DNA of 64,000 nt from Tumebacillus lacus (lineage in GTDB: Bacteria; Bacillota; Bacilli; Tumebacillales; Tumebacillaceae), in assembly GCF_026410385.1 (NCBI RefSeq), contig NZ_JAPMLT010000003.1:124001-188000 (forward strand). Reading direction: 5' to 3'. Below the pieces are notes generated by a model. It was not told the origin of the DNA, searched no databases, and was given only the letters and a program-made list of their open reading frames with translations. Both the position numbers and the translations under genes were made by a program. Below, piece after piece: positions 14,475 to 22,772 of the stretch; within the stretch, counting starts at the first letter, position 1, and every line of letters starts with the position of its first letter.

Positions 14475-15770
14475 TTAATGCTTTTTCGGCAGGACCAGCG
14501 AAGCGGAGAAGCATTCCGGGCGCAGATGTTCACGCAGACGCTGATTGACCTGATCCAGCGTCAGACTCTCCAACACCGGCACCGTCTCGAAATAGTCGAT
14601 CCCGCGCAGGTTGTAGGCGGAGAACTGGCGGCAGATCGCGCGCGGCGAGTCGAGGTCGGACAGCGACTGGCCGATCAGCTTGCGTTTGGCCCGTTCAAAG
14701 TCTTCCGCCGAGATGCCTGTATCCGCCGCTTCTGCGAAAGCAGCGGTGATCGCCTCCAGCAGCTTTTCCGGCTCCGGGGAGTTGCCGCCAAAGACGGAAT
14801 GGGCGTAGAAGGGCGTTACGTCGTACGACCAGCCGAACTGCTTGTCGACCAAGCCGCTCTCATAGAGGCGGTTGAACAGCGTCGAGCTTTTGCCAAACAA
14901 CGCCTCCAGACCGATGGCCGTCGCATACTCGTTGACGAGCAGGTCGTTGCCCTTCAGTTTGGAGCTCTTGATGTCTTTGTAGCCAAAGTTGATTTTCGGG
15001 ATCGAGACGACCATCTCCACTTGCACGCGCGGTTCCGCGACTTCCTCCCCTTCTTCCGGGAGCAGGCGCTGGATGTCCGGCTGACGGGTGAAGTCTTTTT
15101 GCGCTTGGTTGTCGCGCACGGCGGCATGGATCGCCGCCGGGTCGACGTCGCCGACGATGACGAGGTTCATGTTGCTCGGGTGATAGAACGTGTTGTAGCA
15201 CTTGTAGAGCGTCTCTTTGGTGATCTTCGAGATGCTTTCGACGGTGCCGGCGATGTCGATGTTGATCGGGTGCTGTTTGTAGAACCCGCGCAGCAGGTTG
15301 AAATAGACCACCCAGCCCGGGTTGTCGTCGTACATGCGGATCTCCTGACCGATGATGCCTTTTTCTTTTTCGACGTTTTCGTCGGTGAAATACGGGTCCT
15401 GGACGTAGTTGAGCAGGATGTCGAGGTTTTCCTTCACGGCGATGGTCGACGAAAACAGATAGGCGGTCATGTCAAACGACGTGAAGGCGTTCGGCGAGGC
15501 GCCGTATTTGGCAAACAGGTTGAACACGTCTTCGCCGCTCTCCTGCTCGAACATCTTGTGTTCCAGGAAATGGGCGATGCCGTCCGGCACGACGGTGCGT
15601 TCGGTCTCGCCGGGCACGACAAACTCCCGGTCGATGGATCCGTATTTGGTGGTAAACAGAGCGAACGTCTGGGCAAATCCCGGTTTGGGAATCACGTACA
15701 CGTCCAGTCCGTTTTCGATCTGTTCGTGATAGGCGGCCAGTTGCAGTTGCTCATTGCGAATCTCATGCAT
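14475..15770 (-). CDS. ymfH: M16 zinc protease, catalytic subunit (YmfH-like)
   Basis: 431 residues from ATG 15770 (MHEIRNEQLQ), with GGGGAGAAG upstream. The inverted zinc motif HFLEH is at residues 67-71, with the downstream glutamate in the NVEKEKGIIGQEI helix. This is the active member of the paired M16B proteases. It overlaps the upstream ymfF-like gene by eight bases. Such pairs act as heterodimeric cytosolic peptidases that cut peptides, and some are found with peptide natural-product loci. Here they follow their usual housekeeping pairing, but note that the tiny-peptide operon is the next gene set. Confidence 0.9.
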   Translation of the reverse strand: MHEIRNEQLQLAAYHEQIENGLDVYVIPKPGFAQTFALFTTKYGSIDREFVVPGETERTVVPDGIAHFLEHKMFEQESGEDVFNLFAKYGASPNAFTSFDMTAYLFSSTIAVKENLDILLNYVQDPYFTDENVEKEKGIIGQEIRMYDDNPGWVVYFNLLRGFYKQHPINIDIAGTVESISKITKETLYKCYNTFYHPSNMNLVIVGDVDPAAIHAAVRDNQAQKDFTRQPDIQRLLPEEGEEVAEPRVQVEMVVSIPKINFGYKDIKSSKLKGNDLLVNEYATAIGLEALFGKSSTLFNRLYESGLVDKQFGWSYDVTPFYAHSVFGGNSPEPEKLLEAITAAFAEAADTGISAEDFERAKRKLIGQSLSDLDSPRAICRQFSAYNLRGIDYFETVPVLESLTLDQVNQRLREHLRPECFSASLVLPKKH

Positions 15771-17046
15771 GGGCTTCTCCCCCCTTGTCTCGCAGCATGT
15801 AGACGGTGTCGAGCACGACGCCTTTGGCGATGCGCACGACATCATCGACGGTGACTTTTTGGAACGCTTCGATCATCTCTTCGCGGGTGCGGACCCGGCC
15901 TGCGATCAGCCCGTTCAGGTGCATGTCCGCAGCACCGGTCGCCGAGTCGCCCGCCGTGCGGTAGTCGTTGACCAGCGAGGAGATCGTGAACGAAAACTCT
16001 TCGTCGTTGATCTCGCCGCGGCGCATCGCGTCGAGCTGCTCCTTGATGATCGTCAGCGCTTTTTCAAAATGGCTCACTTCGACGCCCGACATCACGTACA
16101 GCACGCCTTTGAGCGGATCGATGCGCGAGGTGGCGTAGTAGGCGAGGCTGTGCTTTTCACGGACGTTGACGAACAGTTTGGAGTGCGGGTAGCTGCCGAA
16201 GATGCCGTTGAAGACCACCAGCGCCGGATAATCGTCAGACGGCATCTCGACGTTCGTCCACATGCCGATGTTCAGCTTGCCTTGATTGACGTCGAGGCGG
16301 TCGACGACCTGACGTTCTGTGCGCGCTTCGTGCAGGATCTGCACCGGGCGGAACTCGGTGACCGGTTCGCGTTCCATGTTGAACGTCTCGAACATGTGCT
16401 GATAGACTTGTTCCGGATCGACGTCGCCGATGACATAGATATGTATGGGCGCTGTTTTGAGCAGCTGTTGGTAACGGTCATAGAGCGTTTTGCCGTCGAT
16501 CTTTGCCAATTCTTCTTCGCGGCCGAGGCGCGGGATGCTGTAGGGCTCGCCTTTGGTCAGTTCCTGCAGGCAGCGCAGGTTGGCGTAGGACATTTTGTCG
16601 TCGAGCACGGCGTTGATGCGCTTTTTGTGCTGGTCGATCTCCGCTTTGACGTTCTCGGCGAGAAACGCACCGTTTTCGGTGAGCGGTTTCATGATCACGT
16701 CAGACAGGATGCCGAGCGCTTTTTCAAACAAAGGCTCATCGGTGCTGAGATACTTTTCGTTCGGGACCTGCATCGTAAAATCAACGACGTGACGCTCGCC
16801 TTTTTTGTCGATGGTGCCGGACAGTGCGGCGCCGTACAGATCGTCAAGCGCCATCTGGAGCTTCTCCGGGGTAGAATACTGCTCGGAGCCGCGCATCAGC
16901 ACGTACGGCAGCAAGGCGGTCGGCGCAGCGGTCTCCTCTTGCAGATCGGTCGTCAGCGTGACGACGATCGAGCTTTTTTTGAACATCTGCGTAGGCAGGA
17001 CGTGGACGCTGATGCCTCGTTCTTCACGCGTTTGAAACGTCTTCAT
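15763..17046 (-). CDS. ymfF: M16 peptidase-like partner without zinc motif (YmfF-like)
   Basis: 427 residues. The fold matches M16B, but the HXXEH segment is replaced by LLPYVLMRGSEQYSTPE, so it cannot bind zinc. The C-terminal half has the R/Y-type substrate-binding region (KHSLAYYATSRIDPLKGVLYVMSGV). As in B. subtilis YmfF/YmfH and PqqF-like pairs, the inactive subunit likely completes the proteolytic chamber for the active partner, with which it is translationally coupled. It starts at ATG 17046 after GGATGGGG. Confidence 0.88.
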   Translation of the reverse strand: MKTFQTREERGISVHVLPTQMFKKSSIVVTLTTDLQEETAAPTALLPYVLMRGSEQYSTPEKLQMALDDLYGAALSGTIDKKGERHVVDFTMQVPNEKYLSTDEPLFEKALGILSDVIMKPLTENGAFLAENVKAEIDQHKKRINAVLDDKMSYANLRCLQELTKGEPYSIPRLGREEELAKIDGKTLYDRYQQLLKTAPIHIYVIGDVDPEQVYQHMFETFNMEREPVTEFRPVQILHEARTERQVVDRLDVNQGKLNIGMWTNVEMPSDDYPALVVFNGIFGSYPHSKLFVNVREKHSLAYYATSRIDPLKGVLYVMSGVEVSHFEKALTIIKEQLDAMRRGEINDEEFSFTISSLVNDYRTAGDSATGAADMHLNGLIAGRVRTREEMIEAFQKVTVDDVVRIAKGVVLDTVYMLRDKGGEAHA

Positions 17047-17136
17047 GATATCCCCATCCTTTCGCCCTCGCGGTCAGGGTGATTGGTATATTTTGTACTT
17101 AGTATATCCTATGTTACCTGTAAAATGAGGGGGATG

Positions 17137-17166
17137 CAAAAAACCCCTGCCGGTGTGCAGAGGTTT
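17137..17166 (-). terminator. Terminator of the small zinc-finger gene
   Basis: On the minus strand AAACCTCTGCAC pairs with GCAGGGGTTT around ACCG and is followed by a T-run. It lies about 20 bases after the stop at 17186. Confidence 0.75.
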
Positions 17167-17185
17167 CCCTGTATACAAGTCGCTC

Positions 17186-17419
17186 TCAGCTGCGCTTCAC
17201 AAGGTTGCGGGCAGCCGCTTGGGCGACATCGAAGTCGACTCTTGAGATGATCGTGGATTCCTTGATCCAGTTTTGCACTTCCCGACTCATCGTCGGGGAC
17301 ACGTACTTCGGCGCCCCGTAGTGTGCGATCAGTTCCTTCTTGCTCATGCCGTGCTGCGCTTGACAATGGTAATTCGTCAAGATTTCCATAAGTTCACCAC
17401 AGGCAGGACACTGAAACAT
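17186..17419 (-). CDS. Small zinc-finger-like protein, unknown
   Basis: 77 residues from ATG 17419 (MFQCPACGEL); GGAGGAGG lies seven bases before it, so the earlier in-frame ATG (17437) is rejected. A C2-type knuckle (CPACGE) and an HCQAQH segment give a possible C-C-H-C/H metal site. The rest (MSKKELIAHYGAPKYVSPTM) resembles the zinc-binding N-terminus of recombination or DNA-binding proteins but is not assigned. It is monocistronic. Confidence 0.7.
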   Translation of the reverse strand: MFQCPACGELMEILTNYHCQAQHGMSKKELIAHYGAPKYVSPTMSREVQNWIKESTIISRVDFDVAQAAARNLVKRS

Positions 17420-17685
17420 GGACACAACCTCCTCCATCCGTGCAACTTGGCTCAGATGCGACCGTTTGCACGCGTAGTCAGGGTGGTCACCTCAAGTGAC
17501 CAGATCAGGAACACGTCAATTCAATTTTCTGAAAACATATTCTATTTTACCTACCAGTCTACATCGCTTCCTAAATTAACTCTATGGGACGAAAGACCTA
17601 TTTTACAATTTTTCCTAAGCCACTGACCTCCTCCGTTGCTTTCTTTGTACAGATATACGAAGGGACAAGTTTGATTATGAATCAA
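17420..17685. other. Intergenic region without a gene
   Basis: About 265 bases with no credible reading frame. It holds a short inverted repeat GGTCAC-CTCAA-GTGACC at 17485-17501 some 65 bases upstream of the zinc-finger gene, which could be an operator. AT-rich DNA follows. Confidence 0.5.
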
Positions 17686-17721
17686 TAAAAAAACGCCTTT
17701 CCCGATTTAGGAAGGCGTTTT
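17686..17721 (-). terminator. Terminator of the small membrane protein gene
   Basis: On the minus strand AAAACGCCTTCC pairs with GGGAAAGGCGTTTT around TAAATC and is followed by T. It lies 15 bases after the stop at 17736. Confidence 0.85.
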
Positions 17722-17735
17722 CTTTCGTGATAAAA

Positions 17736-18026
17736 TTACCAGAACTTGCCCTTGATCTCCATCAGATAGCGCCAGATCAAACCGACCCCGGCCACATAGT
17801 AGGCGATCAAAGCGATCCATCCCGTCGGATCGTACGTTTGGGCGCCGGCGAGGATCATCAGCGGCAGAACGGTATGCAACATGTCGCCGAGGAAGTTCGG
17901 GACGAGGCTCAGAGAAAAAGTATTGCTCATCAGCGCGCGATACATGCCGGCCAGCACGTTCAGACCGATCAGGCCCAGCACCGCATACATCGTGTAGAGC
18001 ATCCAACCAGAGAGTGCCACCATCAT
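17736..18026 (-). CDS. Small multi-pass membrane protein, unknown
   Basis: 96 residues starting MMVALSGWML (two adjacent ATG codons at 18026 and 18023), with GGAGAGGGGGG upstream. Three or four hydrophobic segments are visible: LYTMYAVLGLIGLNVLAGM, FLGDMLHTVLPLMILAGA and WIALIAYYVAGVGLIWRY. It ends EIKGKFW. There is no recognised family. It is monocistronic with its own terminator. Confidence 0.7.
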   Translation of the reverse strand: MMVALSGWMLYTMYAVLGLIGLNVLAGMYRALMSNTFSLSLVPNFLGDMLHTVLPLMILAGAQTYDPTGWIALIAYYVAGVGLIWRYLMEIKGKFW

Positions 18027-18114
18027 TTGGGTTCCCCCCTCTCCTGCAGGTTGAGTTCCTGCTATACCTTATGAAAGAGGAGGGACATGCGCGATAGGCG
18101 GATGCGGAACTCTG

Positions 18115-18360
18115 TTACGCGCGGCGGAACTTCGCGAGAATTTCTTCCCGCTGCTCCGGGGTGAACTCGGTGTTTTTGTCGGAGAAGCGGTGTTCCGCCC
18201 AACGGATCATCTCGTATTGCGAAGCAAAATCGTGGGTGAACTCGCCTTCAAAGGAGTTGATCTCCGAGACGACATAACGTCGTCCGTGTTGGTGGATGTT
18301 CATTTGGTTCCAGCTGTCAATCGTGTAGACGTTCAGTTTCTTGCCGTCGTTGTTCGCCAT
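18115..18360 (-). CDS. Small soluble protein, unknown
   Basis: 81 residues, soluble and charged: MANNDGKKLNVYTIDSWNQM at the start, an acidic middle (NSFEGEFTHDFASQYEMIRW) and a C-terminal helix (TPEQREEILAKFRRA). ATG 18360 follows a GGATGA ribosome site. There is no recognisable family. It sits alone between the membrane protein and ndh genes. Confidence 0.7.
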   Translation of the reverse strand: MANNDGKKLNVYTIDSWNQMNIHQHGRRYVVSEINSFEGEFTHDFASQYEMIRWAEHRFSDKNTEFTPEQREEILAKFRRA

Positions 18361-18466
18361 GTGTGTGTCATCCTTTCATCCCATGCTGTATGTAGGTAGT
18401 ATGTCCGATCAAGGCAAAAAGAGCCCTGCAGCCGCGTGTGACATGCAAGACTCCTTTTGGGAAACG

Positions 18467-19633
18467 TTATTTCAAGAGGGCGCCGATCTTGGCGAGGTAG
18501 CGGTATTTGGAAGCGTCTTTGACGCGGTAGGCGAGCCAGCCGGTCGACTTCATCTTGGAGCCGAGCTTGCCGATCGCGTGCTTGCGACCGAGAGAAGCGA
18601 TCGCGCCGAGCAGTACCGGCTTGAACTCTTCTTTCTTGATGTGCTTCATCGTCGCGTACAGGTTGACCGCCGCGTTTTCACCCATCTGGGTCGCGATCTG
18701 TGCGGTAGGCGGGTACGGACGGCCTTCCGGAGAGAGCACGAAGCAGGAGTCGCCGATGATCCAAACGTCTTCGTGGCCGATGGCGCGCATGTACTCGTCG
18801 ACCTTCGCGCGGCCGCGCGGTTCGGTCTCAAAGCCTGCGTCGATGACTTGCTGAACGCCGCGCACGCCGCCGGTCCAGATCATCGTCTCGGTCTCGATCA
18901 CATCGCCAGTCTTGAGGTGTACCTTGCCCGGCTCGACCTGAACGACCGGGCAACCGATGACAAACTTGACGCCGCGAGCTTCGAGGCTCTCTTTGGCAAA
19001 TTTGACGAGGTCTTCGTCAAAGCCCGGCAGGATCATCGGAGCTGCTTCGACGTTGAGGATCTTGACTGCCGATGCCGGCACGCCGTGCTTGGCAGCCAGT
19101 TCCGGCAGTTTGTCAGCCAGCTCGCCGACGAGCTCGATGCCGGAGAAGCCTGCGCCGCCGACGACGAACGTCAGCAGGTTGTCTTTCTTCTCCGACTTGT
19201 AACGCACGAAGCAGGTCTCGATGTGCTCGCGGATGCGGTTTGCCTGGTTGACAGACTTCATGGTGAAGGAGTACTCCTTCAGACCCGGGATGCCGAAGAA
19301 CTCGGTGTCGGAGCCCAGCGCCACGATCAAGTAGTCGTAGGACAGCTTGCCGTGTCCGAGGGTGACTTCCTTGGCTTCTTTGTCGATCGCTTCCACCGTG
19401 TCTTTCACAAACTTGATCTTCTTGTTGCCGAGGATCGAGTTGATCGAGATCATGATGTCCTCGTCCTTCTTCGCGCCGGATGCCGGCTCGTGAAGTTGGG
19501 TGATCAACTGGTGATATTCATGTTTATTAACAAGGATGATCTCAACTTCCTGTGCGGTCGTCAATTTGTTCAGTTCAAGCGCGGCTACGAGCCCTGCATA
19601 ACCCGCTCCCAAAACAACAACTTTTTTCGCCAT
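18467..19633 (-). CDS. ndh: Type II NADH dehydrogenase (NDH-2)
   Basis: 388 residues. The FAD-binding Rossmann motif GAGYAG is at residues 9-14, the NAD(H)-binding motif VVGGAGFSGIE lies near 170, the second FAD motif VWIIGDSC near 300, and PPTAQIATQMGE follows as in NDH-2. The C-terminal amphipathic part gives peripheral membrane binding. The enzyme passes electrons from NADH to menaquinone without pumping protons. The promoter carries a Rex-like box, so redox control by the NADH/NAD+ ratio is expected, as for Bacillus ndh. Confidence 0.92.
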   Translation of the reverse strand: MAKKVVVLGAGYAGLVAALELNKLTTAQEVEIILVNKHEYHQLITQLHEPASGAKKDEDIMISINSILGNKKIKFVKDTVEAIDKEAKEVTLGHGKLSYDYLIVALGSDTEFFGIPGLKEYSFTMKSVNQANRIREHIETCFVRYKSEKKDNLLTFVVGGAGFSGIELVGELADKLPELAAKHGVPASAVKILNVEAAPMILPGFDEDLVKFAKESLEARGVKFVIGCPVVQVEPGKVHLKTGDVIETETMIWTGGVRGVQQVIDAGFETEPRGRAKVDEYMRAIGHEDVWIIGDSCFVLSPEGRPYPPTAQIATQMGENAAVNLYATMKHIKKEEFKPVLLGAIASLGRKHAIGKLGSKMKSTGWLAYRVKDASKYRYLAKIGALLK

Positions 19634-19648
19634 GTTTCCCCACCCTAA

Positions 19649-19666
19649 TTGTGTCGAATTTCACAA
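19649..19666 (-). promoter_or_regulatory. Rex-like operator in front of ndh
   Basis: On the minus strand TTGTGAAATTCGACACAA, an 18-bp near-palindrome matching the Rex consensus TTGTGAA-N4-TTCACAA at all but two positions. It lies between the promoter and the ribosome site, where a repressor would block transcription. Confidence 0.75.
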
Positions 19667-19679
19667 ACTTGATATTCCT

Positions 19680-19707
19680 ATTCTAGCAAATTTGTGTCTC
19701 ACGTCAA
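19680..19707 (-). promoter_or_regulatory. Promoter of ndh
   Basis: On the minus strand TTGACG (19707-19702), a 16-base spacer, then TAGAAT (19685-19680). The start is predicted just upstream of the Rex-like box. Confidence 0.6.
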
Positions 19708-19827
19708 CGAAATTTGTAGCTTTTTTGTGAATCCGTAAGGGGGCAACTTGTGGGGAGCAAAGCGAATGTGCTATGATAGTACTTTTTTGTATTTGACTGA
19801 ATATTGTAGATATTTGTCGAAGCGCGG

Positions 19828-20433
19828 TTATTCGCGGCAAGACACGAGATTCAAAGCGTAGGCCAGCTTGGACACGCCGGAGCGTTCGACCTGTTCGCCG
19901 TAGCGGCTGTGGAACGCGTCGACGATCTCAAAGAGGCGGGATTCGTCGCCGCTGACCAGTTCAAACTCGATCTCGAACAGTTTGTGCTCACGGCAGGTGT
20001 CGAGGATCGAAACGTCGTCAAAACAGACTTCTGCCGCAAAGCCCGCTTCCTGCAAATGAAAGACGGTGCGGCGGGTGGTCATCATCACCTGCGGCACGAT
20101 GTCGTCATAAGCGATGCCGACCCGCGCCAGCAACGCTTGCAAAGCCGGGCTGTCCGGCGGCAAGGAGTCGGTGGCAGCCGGGTACGTCTCCTCGATCTCT
20201 TCGCGCTTGATCCCGTCCGGGGAGTCGCCTTTGATCGTCAGGACGCTTTTGCCCTCCATCCGGCGCAGGCGCAGGCCGATCCGGCGCTCGTTGATCCGTC
20301 CTTTGGTGTCATGGTAGTACTGGTTGGTCTGCTCTTCGATATGACCGACGGTGTGGTCGCGCTCATAGTCGGCTTTGATCGCGGTCCACGCCGCTTTTTC
20401 CATGCGAAATTTAACTTCGGTTTCAATCGCCAT
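19828..20433 (-). CDS. CYTH-domain protein (triphosphate tunnel metalloenzyme)
   Basis: 201 residues from ATG 20433 (MAIETEVKFR), the first ATG behind GAGGGGG; the longer frame upstream is not coding. The EXEXK signature is visible as ETEVKFR, with the alternating basic strands IGLRLRRMEGKSVLTIKG and an acidic strand FEIEFELVSG. CYTH proteins hydrolyse tripolyphosphate, thiamine triphosphate or similar triphosphates, or make cAMP. The Bacillus relative is YjbK. It is monocistronic. Confidence 0.88.
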   Translation of the reverse strand: MAIETEVKFRMEKAAWTAIKADYERDHTVGHIEEQTNQYYHDTKGRINERRIGLRLRRMEGKSVLTIKGDSPDGIKREEIEETYPAATDSLPPDSPALQALLARVGIAYDDIVPQVMMTTRRTVFHLQEAGFAAEVCFDDVSILDTCREHKLFEIEFELVSGDESRLFEIVDAFHSRYGEQVERSGVSKLAYALNLVSCRE

Positions 20434-20465
20434 CTGGTGGATTCCCCCTCTGTTCCCATTGTAGC

Positions 20466-20505
20466 AAAAAGCCAGCGACAGGGGCTCCCCCCGCGCTGGC
20501 TTTTT
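20466..20505. terminator. Terminator between the LysM-CAP gene and the CYTH gene
   Basis: AAAAAGCCAGCG pairs with CGCTGGCTTTTT around a roughly 16-base loop that is itself GC-rich. On the minus strand it follows the CAP-protein stop. Confidence 0.85.
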
Positions 20506-20516
20506 CCCTTGCTGGC

Positions 20517-21152
20517 CTACGGACGGATGAACTGCTGCGTCCAGTAGTAGCGGTAACTGCCGCCAAACGCCACGCCGCAGCCGATCTGGGTGTACTCCGC
20601 CTTGAGGATGTTCGCGCGGTGGCCCGGCGAGTTCATCCACGATTTGACCACCGCTTCCGGGGTGGTTTGGCCGGCCGCGATGTTCTCGCCTGCCGTCGAG
20701 TACTGGATGCCGAAGTTTTTCATCATCGCGAACGGAGAGCCGAACGTCGGCGAGGTGTGGTCGAAGTAGTTTTTGTTGCGCATGTCCTCCGACTTGATCC
20801 GCGCGACGCGTTGCAGTTCCCAGTTCAACTTCAGCGGACGCAGACCGTGTTTGGCCCGCTCGGCGTTGGTCAGTTGAACGACCCGGTTTTGGAACTCGTC
20901 CACTTTCGGATCGAGCAGCGGGATGACCAGCTTTTGACCGGGGTAGATCAGGTTGGGGTTTTTCAGGTGGTTGGCCGTTGCGATCTCCGCCACGCCGACA
21001 TGGTAGCGGACGGCGATCTTCCAGACGCTGTCCCCGCGCTGGACGGTGTAGACGGTCGACGATTCGGCGTGTGCCGGCGTCGCAAATGAAGGAAGAAGCA
21101 ACGATGCACCGAGTACCAGCGAGGTCAGGCAACCCGTGATCCACTTTTTCAT
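20517..21152 (-). CDS. Secreted LysM + CAP/SCP-domain protein (YkwD-like)
   Basis: 211 residues. It has a Sec signal peptide (MKKWITGCLTSLVLGASLLL, cleavage after AHA near residue 29), one LysM domain (about 34-79, YTVQRGDSVWKIAVRYHVG) and a CAP domain (about 85-211) with HTSPTFGSPF, GENIAAGQ, SWMNSPGHRANI and GCGVAFGGS. The LysM should bind peptidoglycan. The CAP fold in bacteria such as YkwD and SafA-linked proteins occurs at the spore or cell surface, with unclear activity. It is monocistronic. Confidence 0.9.
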   Translation of the reverse strand: MKKWITGCLTSLVLGASLLLPSFATPAHAESSTVYTVQRGDSVWKIAVRYHVGVAEIATANHLKNPNLIYPGQKLVIPLLDPKVDEFQNRVVQLTNAERAKHGLRPLKLNWELQRVARIKSEDMRNKNYFDHTSPTFGSPFAMMKNFGIQYSTAGENIAAGQTTPEAVVKSWMNSPGHRANILKAEYTQIGCGVAFGGSYRYYWTQQFIRP

Positions 21153-21295
21153 CGAATGACTCCTCCTTTGTGTCGTCGTTCTTGTCAGTGCCTGAACGAC
21201 AGAACTAGTTTGCTCGCACGGCAGGGAGAATCATCATGGAATCTCTGGTACAATGGGAATATCAAGGCCGTGCGCCGATAGGAGGTGTCCTGCTT

Positions 21296-22189
21296 GTGAC
21301 GCCGATGCATCTGCTCGTATTTGTAACGGTCGCGGACAAGAAAAATTTCTCCCGCGCCGCTGAAGCTCTGTCGTTGACCCAGCCTGCGATTTCGCAACAG
21401 ATCCACTCGCTGGAGGAATATTACGGAAGCAAATTGTTTGAGCGCACGTCCAAGCGGGTTGAGCTGACCCGCTCCGGAGAGACGCTCCTGCCCTATGCCA
21501 AGCGCATCTTGGAACTGTCGGCAGCCGCCAAAGGGGCGGTCGACGATCTCTCCGGACGGGTGACCGGCCGCATGACGATCGGGGCGACGCTGACCATCGG
21601 GGAGTATATCTTGCCGCAACTGCTCGCCGAGTATACGAAGCTCTACCCCGAGGTCGAGGTGGAGATGATGATCGCCAACACCGAGGAGATCGGTGAGATG
21701 GCGCTCGATCACCGGCTGGACGCGGCATTGGTCGAAGGCCGCTTTGCACACAAGACGTTGACGCTGACTCCCTTTTTGGAAGACGAGATGCTGCTGATCG
21801 CACCTGGCGATCATCCCTTGGCAGCCAAAGGGTCGATCACCGTCGCCGATCTGGCTCGCGAGTCGTTTGTGCTGCGCGAGGCCGGCTCAGGGACGCGGGT
21901 GGTCGCCGAAGAAGTGCTGCGCTCGCTCGGGGTGCAACCGACGAAGATGTACGCGTTTGGCTCGACGCAGGCGATCAAGGAAGCGGTCGAGGCCGGGATG
22001 GGACTGACGATCCTCTCCAAGTGGTGCATCCGCAAAGAGGAGTCGTTCGGCACGCTGAAGCGGTTGCTCGTGCCCGGGTTCACGTTCTCTCGCCCCCTGT
22101 GGGTGATGGAGCGGCCCGGACAGTTTCAAACGCGGGCGGTGGCAGAGTTTACGTCGCTCGTCCATTCCTATGCATATCCGACCGCGTGA
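21296..22189 (+). CDS. LysR-family transcriptional regulator
   Basis: 297 residues, taking GTG 21296 (nine bases after GGAGGT) as the start; ATG 21305 is an alternative. The N-terminal helix-turn-helix is NFSRAAEALSLTQPAISQQIH. The effector domain runs from about residue 90 (GRMTIGATLTIGEYILPQLL). The type resembles CysL/YwfK and other small-ligand LysR proteins. Target genes are not evident; tatA follows after 47 bases on the same strand. Confidence 0.9.
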   Translation: MTPMHLLVFVTVADKKNFSRAAEALSLTQPAISQQIHSLEEYYGSKLFERTSKRVELTRSGETLLPYAKRILELSAAAKGAVDDLSGRVTGRMTIGATLTIGEYILPQLLAEYTKLYPEVEVEMMIANTEEIGEMALDHRLDAALVEGRFAHKTLTLTPFLEDEMLLIAPGDHPLAAKGSITVADLARESFVLREAGSGTRVVAEEVLRSLGVQPTKMYAFGSTQAIKEAVEAGMGLTILSKWCIRKEESFGTLKRLLVPGFTFSRPLWVMERPGQFQTRAVAEFTSLVHSYAYPTA

Positions 22190-22236
22190 TGGCCGACCCT
22201 ATTTCGTGTACGCCCCTTTGGAGGTGAGTGCGCGAG

Positions 22237-22404
22237 ATGCTGTCAAACATCGGATTTCCCGGATTGATCCTGATCTTGGTGATCGCCTTGATCGTCTTTG
22301 GCCCAAGCAAACTTCCGGAGATCGGCCGGTCGCTGGGCCGCGGTCTGCGCGAGTTTAAAGACTCGGTCAAAGACATCGCCGACGATTCGGACACCAAAAA
22401 ATGA
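22237..22404 (+). CDS. tatA: Sec-independent translocase subunit TatA
   Basis: 55 residues ([10 protein letters not shown] at the start). An N-terminal membrane helix ([13 protein letters not shown]) is followed by the hinge [17 protein letters not shown] and an amphipathic helix, ending in an acidic tail (DDSDTKK). This is the TatA/E pattern. TatA forms the pore of the twin-arginine pathway with TatC, which is not in this window. GGAGGTGAG lies upstream. It is followed directly by a terminator. Confidence 0.9.
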   Translation: MLSNIGFPGLILILVIALIVFGPSKLPEIGRSLGRGLREFKDSVKDIADDSDTKK

Positions 22405-22438
22405 CCGCTTCTTTCTCCGGAAAGAAGCGGTCTTTTTT
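22403..22438 (+). terminator. Terminator of tatA
   Basis: GACCGCTTCTTTC pairs with GAAAGAAGCGGTC around TCCG and is followed by six T, starting at the tatA stop. Confidence 0.92.
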
Positions 22439-22519
22439 ACTGGCCGCTGCTCCTGCATGACCCGCGCACACTTCGGGGGATGCTAGGAAAGACACGAGTG
22501 CAGAAAGGGTGGGGTAGCG

Positions 22520-22714
22520 ATGGATCAGCGTGAGTTGCAACGCAACATTGAGTCGTACGTCCTGCAGCGGTTGCAGGCCGGGGAGACACCGGAGTCGGTG
22601 ATCGATGTGGCGCGGGAGTTGGACGTGCCGGTGACGATGGTCGACCGGGCGATGCGCAACTTGACGGCGCAAGGCTATGCCGGGCTTCCGTACTCGGAAG
22701 CGACCGAGTTTTAA
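22520..22714 (+). CDS. Small helical protein, unknown (possible HTH)
   Basis: 64 residues from ATG 22520, with a GGGTGGGG ribosome site. It is all-helical and charged. VIDVARELDVPVTMVDRAMRN has the spacing of a helix-turn-helix, followed by LTAQGYAGLPYSEA. No family name can be assigned; a small DNA-binding role is only a guess. It is closed by a terminator shared with the convergent lipoprotein gene. Confidence 0.6.
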   Translation: MDQRELQRNIESYVLQRLQAGETPESVIDVARELDVPVTMVDRAMRNLTAQGYAGLPYSEATEF

Positions 22715-22726
22715 CTCTCTGCACGC

Positions 22727-22772
22727 AAAAAGGCCGTGTTCCCGGAGTGGTTGCGGGACACGGCCTTTTTTT
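22727..22772. terminator. Bidirectional terminator
   Basis: AAAAAGGCCGTGTTCCC pairs with CGGGACACGGCCTTTTT (one mismatch) around a ten-base loop. It lies between convergent genes. Confidence 0.9.
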
